Shown here one piece after another: positions 51,174-60,957 of a stretch of 64,000 nucleotides of DNA (its first letter is position 1; every line of letters starts with the position of its first letter). The stretch covers positions 124,001-188,000 of the forward strand of contig NZ_PJRR01000013.1 in the NCBI RefSeq assembly GCF_002858865.1, written 5' to 3'. The stretch comes from Caulobacter vibrioides (lineage in GTDB: Bacteria > Pseudomonadota > Alphaproteobacteria > Caulobacterales > Caulobacteraceae). The translations under genes were made by a program, and so were the position numbers. Below the pieces are notes generated by a model. The model ran no database searches. It had not been told where the DNA came from and saw nothing but the letters and a program-made list of their open reading frames with translations.

Positions 51174-52028
51174 ATGCAGACGACCGAGAACCTCGCCGAC
51201 ATCCTGGACCTCGAACCGATCGAGGTGAACCTGTTCCGGGGCGTCAGCCCCAATGACGGCTTCCCCCGCATCTTCGGTGGCCTTGTCATCGCCCAGGCCC
51301 TGCTGGCGGCCTACAAGACGGTGCCCGACCGGGTCTGTCACTCGCTGCACGCCTATTTCATCCGCCCGGGCGACGTCACAGCCCCCGTGCTTTACGAGGT
51401 GGAACGCGCCCGCGACGGCGGCACCTTCACCACCCGCCGCGTCGCCGCCATCCAGCACGGCGAGCAGATCTTCAACCTGGCCGCCTCGTTCCAGACGCCG
51501 GAAGACGGCTTCGAGCACCAGTCGGAGATGCCCGCCTCGGTGGATCCGGAAAGCCTGCCCACCGAGGCGGACTTCCTGCGCAGCCTCGGCGACCAGATCC
51601 ACCCCAAGATGGTGGCCATCGCCGAACGCCCCCGGCCGGTCGATATCCGCTGGATCGATCCGCAAAACCCGATCGCGCCGGTCAAGAAGTCCGGCACCAA
51701 GCAGGTCTGGATGCGCGCCAAGGCGCCGCTGGGCGAAGACGTGAAGATGCAGCAGGCCGCCCTGGCCTATGCATCGGACATGGCGTTCATGGAAAGCGCC
51801 CTGCGCCCGCATGGCCTGATCTGGACCACGCCCGGCATCCAGGCCGCCAGCCTGGACCACGCCATGTGGTTCCATCACCCGTTCAACTTCAACGACTGGA
51901 CCCTGTTCGCCCAGGACAGCCCCAGCGCCTCGCAGGGACGCGGCCTGGTGCGCGGCCAGATGTTCAGCCAGGACGGAAAGCTCCTGGCCTCGGTGGCGCA
52001 GGAATGCCTGATGCGGGTGCGGAAGTAG
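51174..52028 (+). CDS. tesB: Acyl-CoA thioesterase II
   Basis: The 284-residue double-hotdog enzyme has FRGVSPNDGFPRIFGGLVIAQAL and SLHAYFIRPGD in the first half, and SLDHAMWFHHPFNFNDWTL in the second with the conserved active-site Asp, Thr and Gln elements. It hydrolyses medium to long acyl-CoA. It is monocistronic; the convergent NUDIX gene stop lies three bases after its own stop. Confidence 0.93.
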   Translation: MQTTENLADILDLEPIEVNLFRGVSPNDGFPRIFGGLVIAQALLAAYKTVPDRVCHSLHAYFIRPGDVTAPVLYEVERARDGGTFTTRRVAAIQHGEQIFNLAASFQTPEDGFEHQSEMPASVDPESLPTEADFLRSLGDQIHPKMVAIAERPRPVDIRWIDPQNPIAPVKKSGTKQVWMRAKAPLGEDVKMQQAALAYASDMAFMESALRPHGLIWTTPGIQAASLDHAMWFHHPFNFNDWTLFAQDSPSASQGRGLVRGQMFSQDGKLLASVAQECLMRVRK

Positions 52029-52031
52029 GGC

Positions 52032-52595
52032 CTAGACGGGCTCGATTCGCGCCACCCCGGCGGCGGCGAGGCCCCGAAGCAGGGCGCTGGTCTGCATGCC
52101 GACAGTGAGTTCGCCGGCCAGGGCCATGCGGATGGCCTCGGCGGTCGAGACCCAGAGAGTCTCGATGCGCTCTGTCGGGTCATCCTTGGGCTCGGCCACG
52201 CGGACCACATCGCGGGCGAGCACAATGTGAGTGCGATTGCTGTGGGTGCCGGCGTTCGGACGGCTCTCCCCGACCAGACTGAAGGTTCCGGTAAAGCCGG
52301 TTTCCTCAAGCAGCTCGCGGGCCGCCGCCGCGATCGGATCGGTCTCGCCGGGGTCCATGCCGCCGGCCGGCAGTTCGGTGGAGATGTCGCCAAGGCCGTG
52401 GCGATACTGACGAACCAGCAGCACATTGTTGTCGGCGTCCAAAGCGATCAGCTCGACCCAGTCGCGATACTCCAGAACATAGTAGGGCGCGACGACTGCG
52501 CCTTCGTCGGTCACGCAGTCGTCGGCGCGCAGGCTGATCCAGCGGTCCTTGTGGATGTAGCGCGAGGCGGTGACCCGCCATTTACCGTCCGACAT
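52032..52595 (-). CDS. NUDIX hydrolase (ADP-ribose pyrophosphatase-like)
   Basis: The 187-residue protein has the NUDIX box GGMDPGETDPIAAAARELLEETGF, preceded by LPA, as in ADP-sugar pyrophosphatases. It probably cleaves ADP-ribose or a related nucleotide sugar. It is the last gene after ffh-rpsP-rimM, 23 bases from rimM, where many bacteria have trmD. Confidence 0.9.
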   Translation of the reverse strand: MSDGKWRVTASRYIHKDRWISLRADDCVTDEGAVVAPYYVLEYRDWVELIALDADNNVLLVRQYRHGLGDISTELPAGGMDPGETDPIAAAARELLEETGFTGTFSLVGESRPNAGTHSNRTHIVLARDVVRVAEPKDDPTERIETLWVSTAEAIRMALAGELTVGMQTSALLRGLAAAGVARIEPV

Positions 52596-52618
52596 CGCTT
52601 GGGCCTCCTGGCGGCGGA

Positions 52619-53200
52619 TCAGTCCCGGTCGCCCAGCTCTTCGTTTTCGTCCAGGCCCTTTTCCTCTGGCCCCTCATGGTCGCCCACGAGCGCCGGAGGA
52701 TCGGCCAGGATCAGACCTTCGCTGACTTTGACTTCGGGGACAGCCGCCCGCGTGAACGGCAGGTACCAAGTCGGGCCGCCGAGATCCGGCGTGATCTCGA
52801 GAATATCGCCGGCGCCGAAGTTCTGAACGCTTTTTACGCGGCCCAGCAACTGGTCGGTCTGGATGTGGCGAACGGTGAGACCGACGAGGTCGGTCAGGTA
52901 GAACTCGTCCTCCTCCGGCTCTGGCAGGGCCGAGCGGGGGACGTAGAGCCGCAGGCCGCGCAGGGCGTCGGCGGCTTCCTTGGTTTCAACCCCGGGACAG
53001 CGGCAAACCACGCCGTCCTTGGTCTTGCGGGCCGAAGCGATGGTCAGGGCCGGCGAGCCGTCCTGGCGCTTCAGCGCCTTGAAGCCCGCGATGCTCATCG
53101 GGTCTTCGGTATAGGTCGTGATCCGCACCTCGCCGCGCACGCCAAAGCCGCCGGCCACGCGGCCGACCAGGATCAGCGGATCGTCGGGAGATACAGCCAT
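52619..53200 (-). CDS. rimM: Ribosome maturation factor RimM
   Basis: The 193-residue protein has the RimM N-terminal domain (ILVGRVAGGFGVRGEVRI) and a PRC-barrel domain (FYLTDLVGLTV..., ILEITPDLGG, YLPFTRAAVPEV). It assists 30S head assembly next to S19. A short acidic tail (ending in NEELGDRD) is present. It lies 56 bases downstream of rpsP, the standard order. Confidence 0.95.
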   Translation of the reverse strand: MAVSPDDPLILVGRVAGGFGVRGEVRITTYTEDPMSIAGFKALKRQDGSPALTIASARKTKDGVVCRCPGVETKEAADALRGLRLYVPRSALPEPEEDEFYLTDLVGLTVRHIQTDQLLGRVKSVQNFGAGDILEITPDLGGPTWYLPFTRAAVPEVKVSEGLILADPPALVGDHEGPEEKGLDENEELGDRD

Positions 53201-53256
53201 GGTCCGGACAGAGTCGCGCCGCCGTCTCGAAAGAAACGGCGGCGCTGGAACCCTGA

Positions 53257-53754
53257 TTAGCCTTCGGCGGCTTCTTCAGCCGGAGCTTCAGCGGCCGGAG
53301 CCTCTTCAGCCGGGGCTTCTTCAACGGCCGGAGCCGCGGCGGCGGCGGCGGCGGCTTCAGCAGCGGCGGCCTTTTCAGCTTCGGCGGCGGCCTTGGCGTC
53401 GGCTTCGGCTTGCTTGCGCTCTTCTTCACGCTGAGCGCGCTCGGCCAGACGCTCTTGCGCCTTCTTGCCCGGCTTACCCTTTTCCGGGTTGTTGCCGTGC
53501 GTCCAGGCGACGAGGCCTTGGGCGGCCAGGAAGCGGGCGACGCGGTCGGTCGGCTGGGCGCCCTTCTTGAGCCACTCCTGGATCGACTCGACCTTCAGGG
53601 TGACGCGGTTGGCGTCGTCCTTCTTGAGGAGCGGATTGTAGGTGCCGACCTTCTCGATGAAGCGGCCATCGCGCGGCGAATGGCTGTCGGCGACGACGAT
53701 CGAGTAGTACGGACGCTTCTTGGCGCCGCCACGGGCGAGACGGATCTTCAGCAT
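53257..53754 (-). CDS. rpsP: 30S ribosomal protein S16, with long C-terminal extension
   Basis: Residues 1-85 are a normal S16 ([48 protein letters not shown]). The remaining 80 are a charged helix ([17 protein letters not shown]) followed by an Ala/Glu/Pro low-complexity tail. S16 usually has 80-90 residues, so the protein is about twice the normal size. Similar tails are known in alphaproteobacteria; their role is unclear. It follows ffh by 26 bases. Confidence 0.95.
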   Translation of the reverse strand: MLKIRLARGGAKKRPYYSIVVADSHSPRDGRFIEKVGTYNPLLKKDDANRVTLKVESIQEWLKKGAQPTDRVARFLAAQGLVAWTHGNNPEKGKPGKKAQERLAERAQREEERKQAEADAKAAAEAEKAAAAEAAAAAAAAPAVEEAPAEEAPAAEAPAEEAAEG

Positions 53755-53780
53755 TTCGGTAGTCCTTAAGGTCTAAAGTT

Positions 53781-55307
53781 CTATTTCTTGAACGGGTTGA
53801 AGCCGGGCAGGCCCAGGCCGGAGAGAGGGTTGGGCTTGGCGTCGCCGCCACTCCCGAGGCCCGGCAGACCGGGCAGCCCCGGGAAGCCTTGGCCCCCCGC
53901 TGCATTAGGATCAGGCGTCGGCATCTTGCCGCCGCCCAGGTTCTTGAGACGGGCCATGTCGCCGCCGCCCATCATCTGGGCCATGCGGGCCAGGCCCTTG
54001 CCGCCGTCCTTGGACATGGCCTTGAACATGTCGGCCATCTGGCGGTGCTGCTTGAGCAGACGATTGACCTCGGCCACGTCGACGCCCGAGCCGGCCGCAA
54101 TGCGGCGCTTGCGCGAGGCGGCGAGAATGTCGGGCTTCTTGCGCTCTTCCTTGGTCATCGAGCTGATGATGGCCTGCTGGCGACGGAAGATGCTGTCGTC
54201 GACGCCGCTTTCGGCGATCTGCTTCTTGACCTTCTGGACGCCCGGCAGAAGGCCCATGATGCCTTCCATGCCGCCCATCTTCTGCATCTGGCGCAGCTGG
54301 GCGGCGAGGTCGTCCAGGTCGAACTTGCCCTTGGCCAGCTTCTTGGCCATGCGCTCGGCTTCGGCCTGGTCGAGGTCGGCCGCGGCCTTCTCGACCAGAG
54401 CCACGACGTCGCCCTGGCCCAGGATCCGACCGGCGACGCGGCGGGCATCGAACACGTCCAGCTGGTCGATCTTTTCGCCGGCGCCGAGGAACTTGATCGG
54501 CAGGCCGGTGACGTGGCGCATCGACAGCGCCGCGCCGCCCCGGCCGTCGCCGTCGGCGCGGGTCAGGATCAGGCCCGTCAGCGGCAGGCGCTCGTGGAAG
54601 GCCTTGGCCGTGCGCACCGCGTCCTGACCGGTCAGGCTGTCGGCGACCAGGATGGTCTCGGAGGGGCTGGCGATGCGGGCGATTTCCGCCGCCTCGCTCA
54701 TCATCGACTCGTCCAGCGTGGTGCGGCCGGCGGTGTCGAGGATCAGAACGTCATAGCCACCCAACTTGGCGGCGGTCAGGGCGCGCTTGGCGATGTCCGG
54801 GGCGCTTTGGCCGGCGACGATCGGCAGGCTCTCGACCTCGACCTGTTTGGCCAGCGTCGCCAGCTGCTCCATGGCGGCCGGACGACGGGTGTCGAGCGAG
54901 GCGACCAGCACCTTCTTGCGCTCGGTCTTGGACAGGCGCAGCGCCAGCTTGCCGGTGGTGGTGGTCTTGCCCGAGCCCTGCAGGCCGGCCATCAGGATCA
55001 CCGACGGCGGGTTCAGCGCCAGGTTCAGGCCCGTGGGGGCCTCGCCGCCCAGCATGTCCACGAGGCCGTCGTAGACGATCTTGACCACCTGGTCGGCCGG
55101 CTTGACCGAGCGGATGACCGCCTCGCCCGAGGCCAGTTCCTTGGCCTTGGAGATGAAGTCCTTGACCACCGGCAGGGCGACGTCGGCCTCGAGCAGGGCG
55201 ACGCGGACCTCGCGCAGCGCCTCGTCGATGTCCTTTTCGGACAGCACGCCGCGACCGCCGAGGCGTTCAAAGACGCCGGAAAGTCGCTCTGTAAGGCCGT
55301 CGAACAT
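53781..55307 (-). CDS. ffh: Signal recognition particle protein Ffh
   Basis: The 508-residue GTPase has the N domain (MFDGLTERLSGVFERL) and the G domain with GLQGSGKTTTTGKLA (P-loop), DTRRPAAMEQL and DTAGRTTLDE. The Met-rich M domain follows (residues ~330-440, SGVDVAEVNRLLKQHRQM), then a Gly/Pro tail. It targets nascent membrane proteins to the translocon with 4.5S RNA. The ATG at 55307 matches the family start. It heads the rpsP-rimM transcript. Confidence 0.96.
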   Translation of the reverse strand: MFDGLTERLSGVFERLGGRGVLSEKDIDEALREVRVALLEADVALPVVKDFISKAKELASGEAVIRSVKPADQVVKIVYDGLVDMLGGEAPTGLNLALNPPSVILMAGLQGSGKTTTTGKLALRLSKTERKKVLVASLDTRRPAAMEQLATLAKQVEVESLPIVAGQSAPDIAKRALTAAKLGGYDVLILDTAGRTTLDESMMSEAAEIARIASPSETILVADSLTGQDAVRTAKAFHERLPLTGLILTRADGDGRGGAALSMRHVTGLPIKFLGAGEKIDQLDVFDARRVAGRILGQGDVVALVEKAAADLDQAEAERMAKKLAKGKFDLDDLAAQLRQMQKMGGMEGIMGLLPGVQKVKKQIAESGVDDSIFRRQQAIISSMTKEERKKPDILAASRKRRIAAGSGVDVAEVNRLLKQHRQMADMFKAMSKDGGKGLARMAQMMGGGDMARLKNLGGGKMPTPDPNAAGGQGFPGLPGLPGLGSGGDAKPNPLSGLGLPGFNPFKK

Positions 55308-55668
55308 GTCGAACCCTGAATAGAACCAAAGCTCCAAACGCGATCAGCCCCCGTGGACGATCACGTCGACGGGGGTCCTCGCCGTCCTCGTCCGGATGGA
55401 TCCTGCGCTAACAGGCCGGGGTCGTGACGGTGGAGGCGCTGCTGATAAAGCGCCGGAAGCCGGGGCTTATGGCTGAAAACCAGGCGAGAGTCAAAAGCAC
55501 CCCTCCATCCGACCTTGCCGGCGACACGTCAGTGCGGCGCAGCCAATACCAGGATCCAGATGGAAGAGCGTTTGGTTATCCGCCAAGAGCACGGAGTTCT
55601 TCCAAACCGCCCCGTCGCTATGAGATCTGGGCCCCGGCATTCGCCGGGCAGATCGGATTTGAAAGGGG
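55308..55668. other. Gap between DUF1993 gene and ffh with REP-like palindrome
   Basis: I see no credible gene in these 361 bases. An 87-codon open frame on the plus strand has Arg/Pro-rich composition and its end reads through a repeat. The stretch next to 55308 should hold the ffh promoter. The part from about 55600 on is a degenerate REP-type repeat (palindrome at 55624-55654). Confidence 0.5.
55624..55654. repeat. REP-like palindrome
   Basis: GATCTG (55624-55629) pairs with CAGATC (55649-55654). Between them CCCCGGC and GCCGGG pair around an ATTC loop. Translated, the plus strand gives the WAPAFAG motif that recurs when such extragenic palindromes are read in alphaproteobacterial genomes. 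It lies just after the DUF1993 stop codon. Confidence 0.6.
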
Positions 55669-56175
55669 TTACGCCATGCCCAGATAGTCGCGCTTGCCGA
55701 CCTCGACGCCGTTGTGGCGCAGGATCGCGTAGGCGGTGGTCAGGTGGAAGAAGAAGTTCGGCTGGGCCTGACCCTGGAAATAGGCCAGACCCTTGACCAC
55801 GCTGGTCTCGCCGCGACGGGTCAGGGTGATGTCGCGGTCCTCGGCGCCGGCGAAGGCGGCCGGGTCCAGGCCCTCGACATAGGCGATGGCGCGGTCGATG
55901 CGGGCGATCAGCTCGGCGAAGCTGGTCTCGACATCGTCCCAGGCCGGAACCTCTTGGCCGACCAGACGCGCGCAGCAGCCCTTGGCGAAGTCGGTGGCGA
56001 TCTGCACCTGGCGGATCAGCGGGAACATGTCGGGATAGAGCCGCGCCTTCAGCATGGCGTCGGCGTCCCAGCCCTTGGCCTCGACCTGCGCGGCGGCCTT
56101 GGTCAGCACGCCTTTCAAGCCTTTCAGGCCCTGAACGAAAACGGGGACGCTGGCCTGGTGCATGGAAAGGGTCAT
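55669..56175 (-). CDS. DUF1993 family protein
   Basis: The 168-residue helical protein starts MTLSMHQASVPVFVQGLKGL and has the LYPDMFPLIRQVQIATDFAKG and FFFHLTTAYAILRHNGVEVGKRDYLG segments of DUF1993, a DinB-like four-helix family. The function is unknown; many relatives bind metals, but the His triad is incomplete here. ATG at 56175. Confidence 0.9.
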   Translation of the reverse strand: MTLSMHQASVPVFVQGLKGLKGVLTKAAAQVEAKGWDADAMLKARLYPDMFPLIRQVQIATDFAKGCCARLVGQEVPAWDDVETSFAELIARIDRAIAYVEGLDPAAFAGAEDRDITLTRRGETSVVKGLAYFQGQAQPNFFFHLTTAYAILRHNGVEVGKRDYLGMA

Positions 56176-56250
56176 GGAAGCTCCGCTTGAACGTGTGGCG
56201 CACAGATAGGGCGGCGAGAGCCCGACGGGAAGCGTGCGGCCTATCGCCAA

Positions 56251-56282
56251 GAAAAAGGGCGGCCCCGTGAGGAGCCGCCCTT
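56251..56282 (-). terminator. Terminator of mdh
   Basis: On the minus strand AAGGGCGGC pairs with GCCGCCCTT (56255-56263 with 56274-56282), followed by TTTTTCTT. It lies 25 bases after the mdh stop codon and upstream of the DUF1993 gene, so mdh is transcribed alone. Confidence 0.8.
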
Positions 56283-56306
56283 CGTCGTTCTTCGCTCGAA
56301 AGTCGC

Positions 56307-57314
<1,008 letters not shown>

Positions 57315-57416
57315 CTAGACCCGTAGCGGCCCAGCCTCAAGCCCCCTTTCCCGTTTCGCTGCACTGCGGCAAAGATGCGTGAACAACGATAAGCGGCGCC
57401 AGGGGCGAGGGGCACG

Positions 57417-58463
57417 ATGAGCAAGACCGATCCCGGAAACTATTTCGAGGATTTCCGACTGGGGCAAAGGCTGGTTCACGCCACCCCGCGCACGGTCACG
57501 GCGGGGGACGTCGCGCTCTACACCGCCCTCTACGGTCCCCGGTTTTCGCTGTTTTCGTCGGACGCCTTCGCGCAGGGGTGCGGCCTTATGTCCGCCCCGG
57601 TCGACCCGCTGATCGCCTTCCATGTGGTGTTCGGCAAGACGGTGCCCGACATCAGCCTGAACGCCGTGGCCAATCTCGGTTACGCCGAGGGCCGATTCCT
57701 GGCGCCGGTGTTCCCGGGCGACACCCTGAGCGCCGTCTCGGACGTGATCGGGCTGAAGGAGAACTCCAACCGCAAGACCGGGGTCGTCTATGTCCGCACC
57801 ACCGGCGTAAACCAGCGTGGCGAGCCGGTGCTGAGCTATGTGCGCTGGGTGATGGTCCGCAAGCGCGACGCCGAAGCCGAGGTCGCCGAACAGGCGGTTC
57901 CGTCCCTGGCCGGCGCGGTCGCTCCGGCTGACCTCGTGCTGCCGCCAGGCCTCGATTTTTCCGGCTATGACTGGGCGCTGGCCGGTGCGCCGCACGCCTT
58001 CGAGGACTATGCGATCGGCGAGAAGATCGACCATGTCGACGGCATGGCGGTCGAAGAAGCCGAGCACCAGATGGCCACGCGTCTGTGGCAGAACACCGCC
58101 AAGGTCCACTTCAACCAGTTCGAGCGCGCCAAGGATCCGTCCGGCAGGCGTCTGGTCTATGGCGGGGTGGTGATCTCCACGGCCAAGGCGCTGTCGTTCA
58201 ACGGCCTGCAGAACGCCGGCCTGATCCTGGCGATCAATGGCGGGCGGCACGTCGCCCCGTTCTTCGCCGGCGGCACGGTGTTCGCCTGGAGCCAGGTGCT
58301 GGACAAGGCCGACCTCGGCGCCGTCGGCGCTCTGCGTCTGCGCCTCGTGGCCACCAAGGACCGCCCCTGCGACGACTTCCCGGACAAGGACGCCGAGGGC
58401 GCCTACAACCCGGCCGTAATCCTGGATTTCGACTACTGGGCGGCGGTTCCCAAGCGTGGCTGA
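57417..58463 (+). CDS. mch: Mesaconyl-CoA hydratase (tandem MaoC hotdog)
   Basis: The 348-residue protein has two MaoC-type domains. The N-terminal one carries CGLMSAPVDPLIAFHVVFGKTVPDISLNAVANLGYAEG, a near-diagnostic sequence for mesaconyl-CoA hydratase of the ethylmalonyl-CoA and 3-hydroxypropionate routes. The C-terminal one carries ATRLWQNTAKVHFN. It interconverts mesaconyl-CoA and beta-methylmalyl-CoA. It overlaps a HIT gene by eight bases; a CitE-like lyase lies nearby. Confidence 0.85.
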   Translation: MSKTDPGNYFEDFRLGQRLVHATPRTVTAGDVALYTALYGPRFSLFSSDAFAQGCGLMSAPVDPLIAFHVVFGKTVPDISLNAVANLGYAEGRFLAPVFPGDTLSAVSDVIGLKENSNRKTGVVYVRTTGVNQRGEPVLSYVRWVMVRKRDAEAEVAEQAVPSLAGAVAPADLVLPPGLDFSGYDWALAGAPHAFEDYAIGEKIDHVDGMAVEEAEHQMATRLWQNTAKVHFNQFERAKDPSGRRLVYGGVVISTAKALSFNGLQNAGLILAINGGRHVAPFFAGGTVFAWSQVLDKADLGAVGALRLRLVATKDRPCDDFPDKDAEGAYNPAVILDFDYWAAVPKRG

Positions 58464-58881
58464 GTTCCAGCTCGACCCGGCGTTCGTCGCGACCTCGCAC
58501 GCGGTGATCGACCTGCCGCTGTGCGAGGTCCGGCTGCAGGACGACGCCCGCTATCCTTGGCTGGTGCTGATTCCGCGCCAGCCGGGCCTGCGAGAGCTCG
58601 AGGACCTGACCCCCGCAGAGCGCGCCCAGCTGATGGAAGAGACCATCCGCGCCGGATCAGCCGTCCGCGCGGTTGGAGCCCTGCTAGGCCTCCGGATCGA
58701 TAAGCTGAACATCGGCGCTCTGGGCAATGTCACCGCCCAGCTGCATGTCCATGTGGTGGGGCGGCGGGGCGATGATCCCGCCTGGCCCGGGCCTGTCTGG
58801 GGCCATAGCCCCGCGTTGGCCTATGACGAGGCGATCCGCGAGGCGACGATCGCGACGGCCCGCAAGGCCCTGTCTCTCTAG
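58456..58881 (+). CDS. HIT family protein
   Basis: The 141-residue product has QLHVHVVGRR at residues 95-104, the histidine-triad motif with Gln in place of the first His, and DPAWPGPVWG after it, as in alphaproteobacterial HIT proteins. The His97 nucleophile is present. It hydrolyses a nucleoside phosphoramidate or dinucleoside polyphosphate; the substrate is unknown. The GTG start overlaps the end of mch, so the two are coupled. Confidence 0.88.
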   Translation: MAEFQLDPAFVATSHAVIDLPLCEVRLQDDARYPWLVLIPRQPGLRELEDLTPAERAQLMEETIRAGSAVRAVGALLGLRIDKLNIGALGNVTAQLHVHVVGRRGDDPAWPGPVWGHSPALAYDEAIREATIATARKALSL

Positions 58882-58890
58882 CGCGACTCT

Positions 58891-59901
58891 CTAGCGCGCT
58901 TTTTTGGCCGCCGTCGCCTTGCCCTTGCCCTTGCGCGCGGCGGTGGCCTTGGACTTGCCCTTCTTGGCGGCCGAGGCCTTGGACTTCTTGGCGGCGGCGG
59001 CGCACTTGGCCTTGGCGGCCTTCAGCGCCTTGCCCTTCTTGCCCTTGGTCGAGCAGACGGCCTTGGCGGCGGGCGCCGGGCGGCTGGCGGCGACGCGCGG
59101 CGGCCAGACATAGGGCCCCCGTCCGGGCGATTCGTATCCCGGCGGCGCCTGCGGCAGGATCCGTTCGGCCTGGACCCCGACGCTTGCGCCGTTCTCGTAG
59201 AGCTCGCCGGACCAGGCCTCGTATCCGGCGGGACGCAGGGTCAGCACGGCGGACGCACCGCCACGCGGGCTGAAGCGGGCGATGATCTGATCGCCCTCTT
59301 GTCGCAGGTCATCGATCAGGCCTGTCGAGCCTACGGACCCCGGCCGCCGCACGTCGCGCCAGGCGCCTTCCAGTTCGCTCGCGCCGCCGGCCTTGTCGAC
59401 GATCTGCAAAGCGTAAAGCTCTGCGCCATCGGCGTCGGTGACCTTCCAGCTCCCGTCGAGCGGACCTTGCAGGTTCTGCGCCGCCGCGACCGAGCCCTTG
59501 ACCCTGAGCTCATAGATCTGAGCGGTCGTCAGGTAGGCTCCGGGGGTTGTCGGGGCCTCAGGCTCGGGCGGCGGGATTGGCAGGATGCGGCCGCGCCGGC
59601 GCGGCGCCGGGGCAGCGGCGGTCTCGGCCGCCTCCTCGTCCAGGGTCTGAGCGCTCTGAGCGATCAGGTCGGCAAGGGGGTCCAGGGCTTCGGGCGCCTG
59701 GGTGGGATCGACGCCCGGCGGCGCGGCCTGAGGCGCCGTGCTCACCGGCGCTTCGGGCCCTGGCGGGGTCGGCGCGGCCGGTCGGGCGCTCTGCGTCCCA
59801 AAGGTCGGCACATAGTCCGAGAGCGGGGGCATCGCCGGAGTCTGCTGCTGCGCCAGCACGGGGCTGGCGACCAGGACGACGGAAAGAACGATAGCCCGCA
59901 T
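58891..59901 (-). CDS. Exported protein with Lys/Ala-rich histone-like tail
   Basis: The 336-residue product has a signal peptide (MRAIVLSVVLVASPVLA). A Pro/Ala-rich linker covers residues 20-125. A folded domain of about 150 residues follows (QIYELRVKGSVAAAQNL, ISFSPRGGA-like strands ending RPAGYEAWSGELYENG). The final 55 residues consist almost only of Lys, Ala, Ser and Gly. Such a tail resembles histone H1 and could bind DNA, LPS or other polyanions outside the cell. I know no family name for the folded part. Its stop lies nine bases from the convergent HIT gene stop. Confidence 0.7.
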   Translation of the reverse strand: MRAIVLSVVLVASPVLAQQQTPAMPPLSDYVPTFGTQSARPAAPTPPGPEAPVSTAPQAAPPGVDPTQAPEALDPLADLIAQSAQTLDEEAAETAAAPAPRRRGRILPIPPPEPEAPTTPGAYLTTAQIYELRVKGSVAAAQNLQGPLDGSWKVTDADGAELYALQIVDKAGGASELEGAWRDVRRPGSVGSTGLIDDLRQEGDQIIARFSPRGGASAVLTLRPAGYEAWSGELYENGASVGVQAERILPQAPPGYESPGRGPYVWPPRVAASRPAPAAKAVCSTKGKKGKALKAAKAKCAAAAKKSKASAAKKGKSKATAARKGKGKATAAKKAR

Positions 59902-59935
59902 AGAAACCTTCAACCGCCGCCTAACCTTGGGCCGC

Positions 59936-60823
59936 CTAACCTTGGGCCGATCGTCCCGAAATGGCCTGCGCCACCGCGACAAGACGCTCTGCCTGCGCCA
60001 GATGCAAGCGTTCGGCCATCTTTCCGTCGACCCGCAGCGCGCCCTTGCCCGCATTTTCGGGCGCATTGAAGGCCGCGATCACCGCATGGCTCCAGGCCAC
60101 GTCCTCGGGCGAGGGCGAGAACACGCGATTGCAGATCTCCAGGTGCTTGGGATGGATCAGCGTCTTGCCGTCGAAACCGAAATCGACGCCCTGCACGCAG
60201 ACAGCCTCCAGGGCCGCCAGGTCCTCGATATCGTTGTGCACGCCGTCCAGGATCATCAGCCCGTGGGCCCGGGCGGCCGCGACCGACAGGGTCAGCAGGG
60301 GCAGGAACGGCGCGCGATCCGGGGTCTGGCGGGCCCGCATCTCCTTGGCGAAATCATTGACGCCCATCACCCAGGCCGAGAGACGCGTGCTGTGCGCGGC
60401 CTCGGCGATCTCCCACAGATGGAAGGCCGCTTTCGCCGTCTCGATCATGGTCCACAGGCGCGTGCTGGTCGGGGCGGCGCTGAGGTGCTGGTCGTACAGC
60501 CGCACGTCAGCCGCATCATTGACCTTGGGCACCAGCACCGCGTCAGGCCCGGCCTCGGCGGCGGCGGCGAGATCATCGGCGCCCCAGGGCGTATCGAGCC
60601 CGTTGACCCGGATCACCACCTCGCGCGGGCCAAAACCGCCAGCCTTGACCGCCGCCACGGCCGCCTCCCGCGCCGCCGGCTTCATTTCGGGCGCCACGGC
60701 GTCTTCCAGGTCCAGAATAATGACGTCGGCGTCGAGCGTGCGCGCCTTTTCGACCGCCTTGGCGTTGGAAGCGGGCATATAGAGAGCGCTGCGGCGCGGG
60801 CGATTGGCTTGGGCGGTGGTCAT
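59936..60823 (-). CDS. CitE-superfamily CoA lyase or thioesterase (Mcl2-like)
   Basis: The 295-residue TIM-barrel protein starts RRSALYMPASNAKAVEKA (CoA binding). It has VIILDLEDAVAP with the metal and catalytic acidic residues, VIRVNGLDTPWG, and GFDGKTLIHPKHLEICN. Relatives include citrate lyase beta, malyl-CoA lyase and (3S)-malyl-CoA thioesterase. The nearby mch makes beta-methylmalyl-CoA, so malyl-CoA chemistry is likely. The exact reaction cannot be told by sequence inspection. Confidence 0.85.
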   Translation of the reverse strand: MTTAQANRPRRSALYMPASNAKAVEKARTLDADVIILDLEDAVAPEMKPAAREAAVAAVKAGGFGPREVVIRVNGLDTPWGADDLAAAAEAGPDAVLVPKVNDAADVRLYDQHLSAAPTSTRLWTMIETAKAAFHLWEIAEAAHSTRLSAWVMGVNDFAKEMRARQTPDRAPFLPLLTLSVAAARAHGLMILDGVHNDIEDLAALEAVCVQGVDFGFDGKTLIHPKHLEICNRVFSPSPEDVAWSHAVIAAFNAPENAGKGALRVDGKMAERLHLAQAERLVAVAQAISGRSAQG

Positions 60824-60957
60824 TGAAACTCCCCTGCAGTCTTTTGTGCTTTGTCGCGACCTTAGCAGTGCTGCGACGCAGCAAAAGCCTTTCCAACGAA
60901 ATCATCGCCACGGGGAGCCGGCTTGTCGCTGGTCCGTCGGGAGCGCAGGATCGGGCC

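Noticed and set aside
53889..55319. A 476-codon open frame antisense to ffh
   Set aside because: Pure shadow frame of a universally conserved gene.
55424..55687. 87-codon plus-strand open frame between DUF1993 and ffh
   Set aside because: Basic, Pro-rich, no ribosome site, and its end is translated from a REP-like palindrome.
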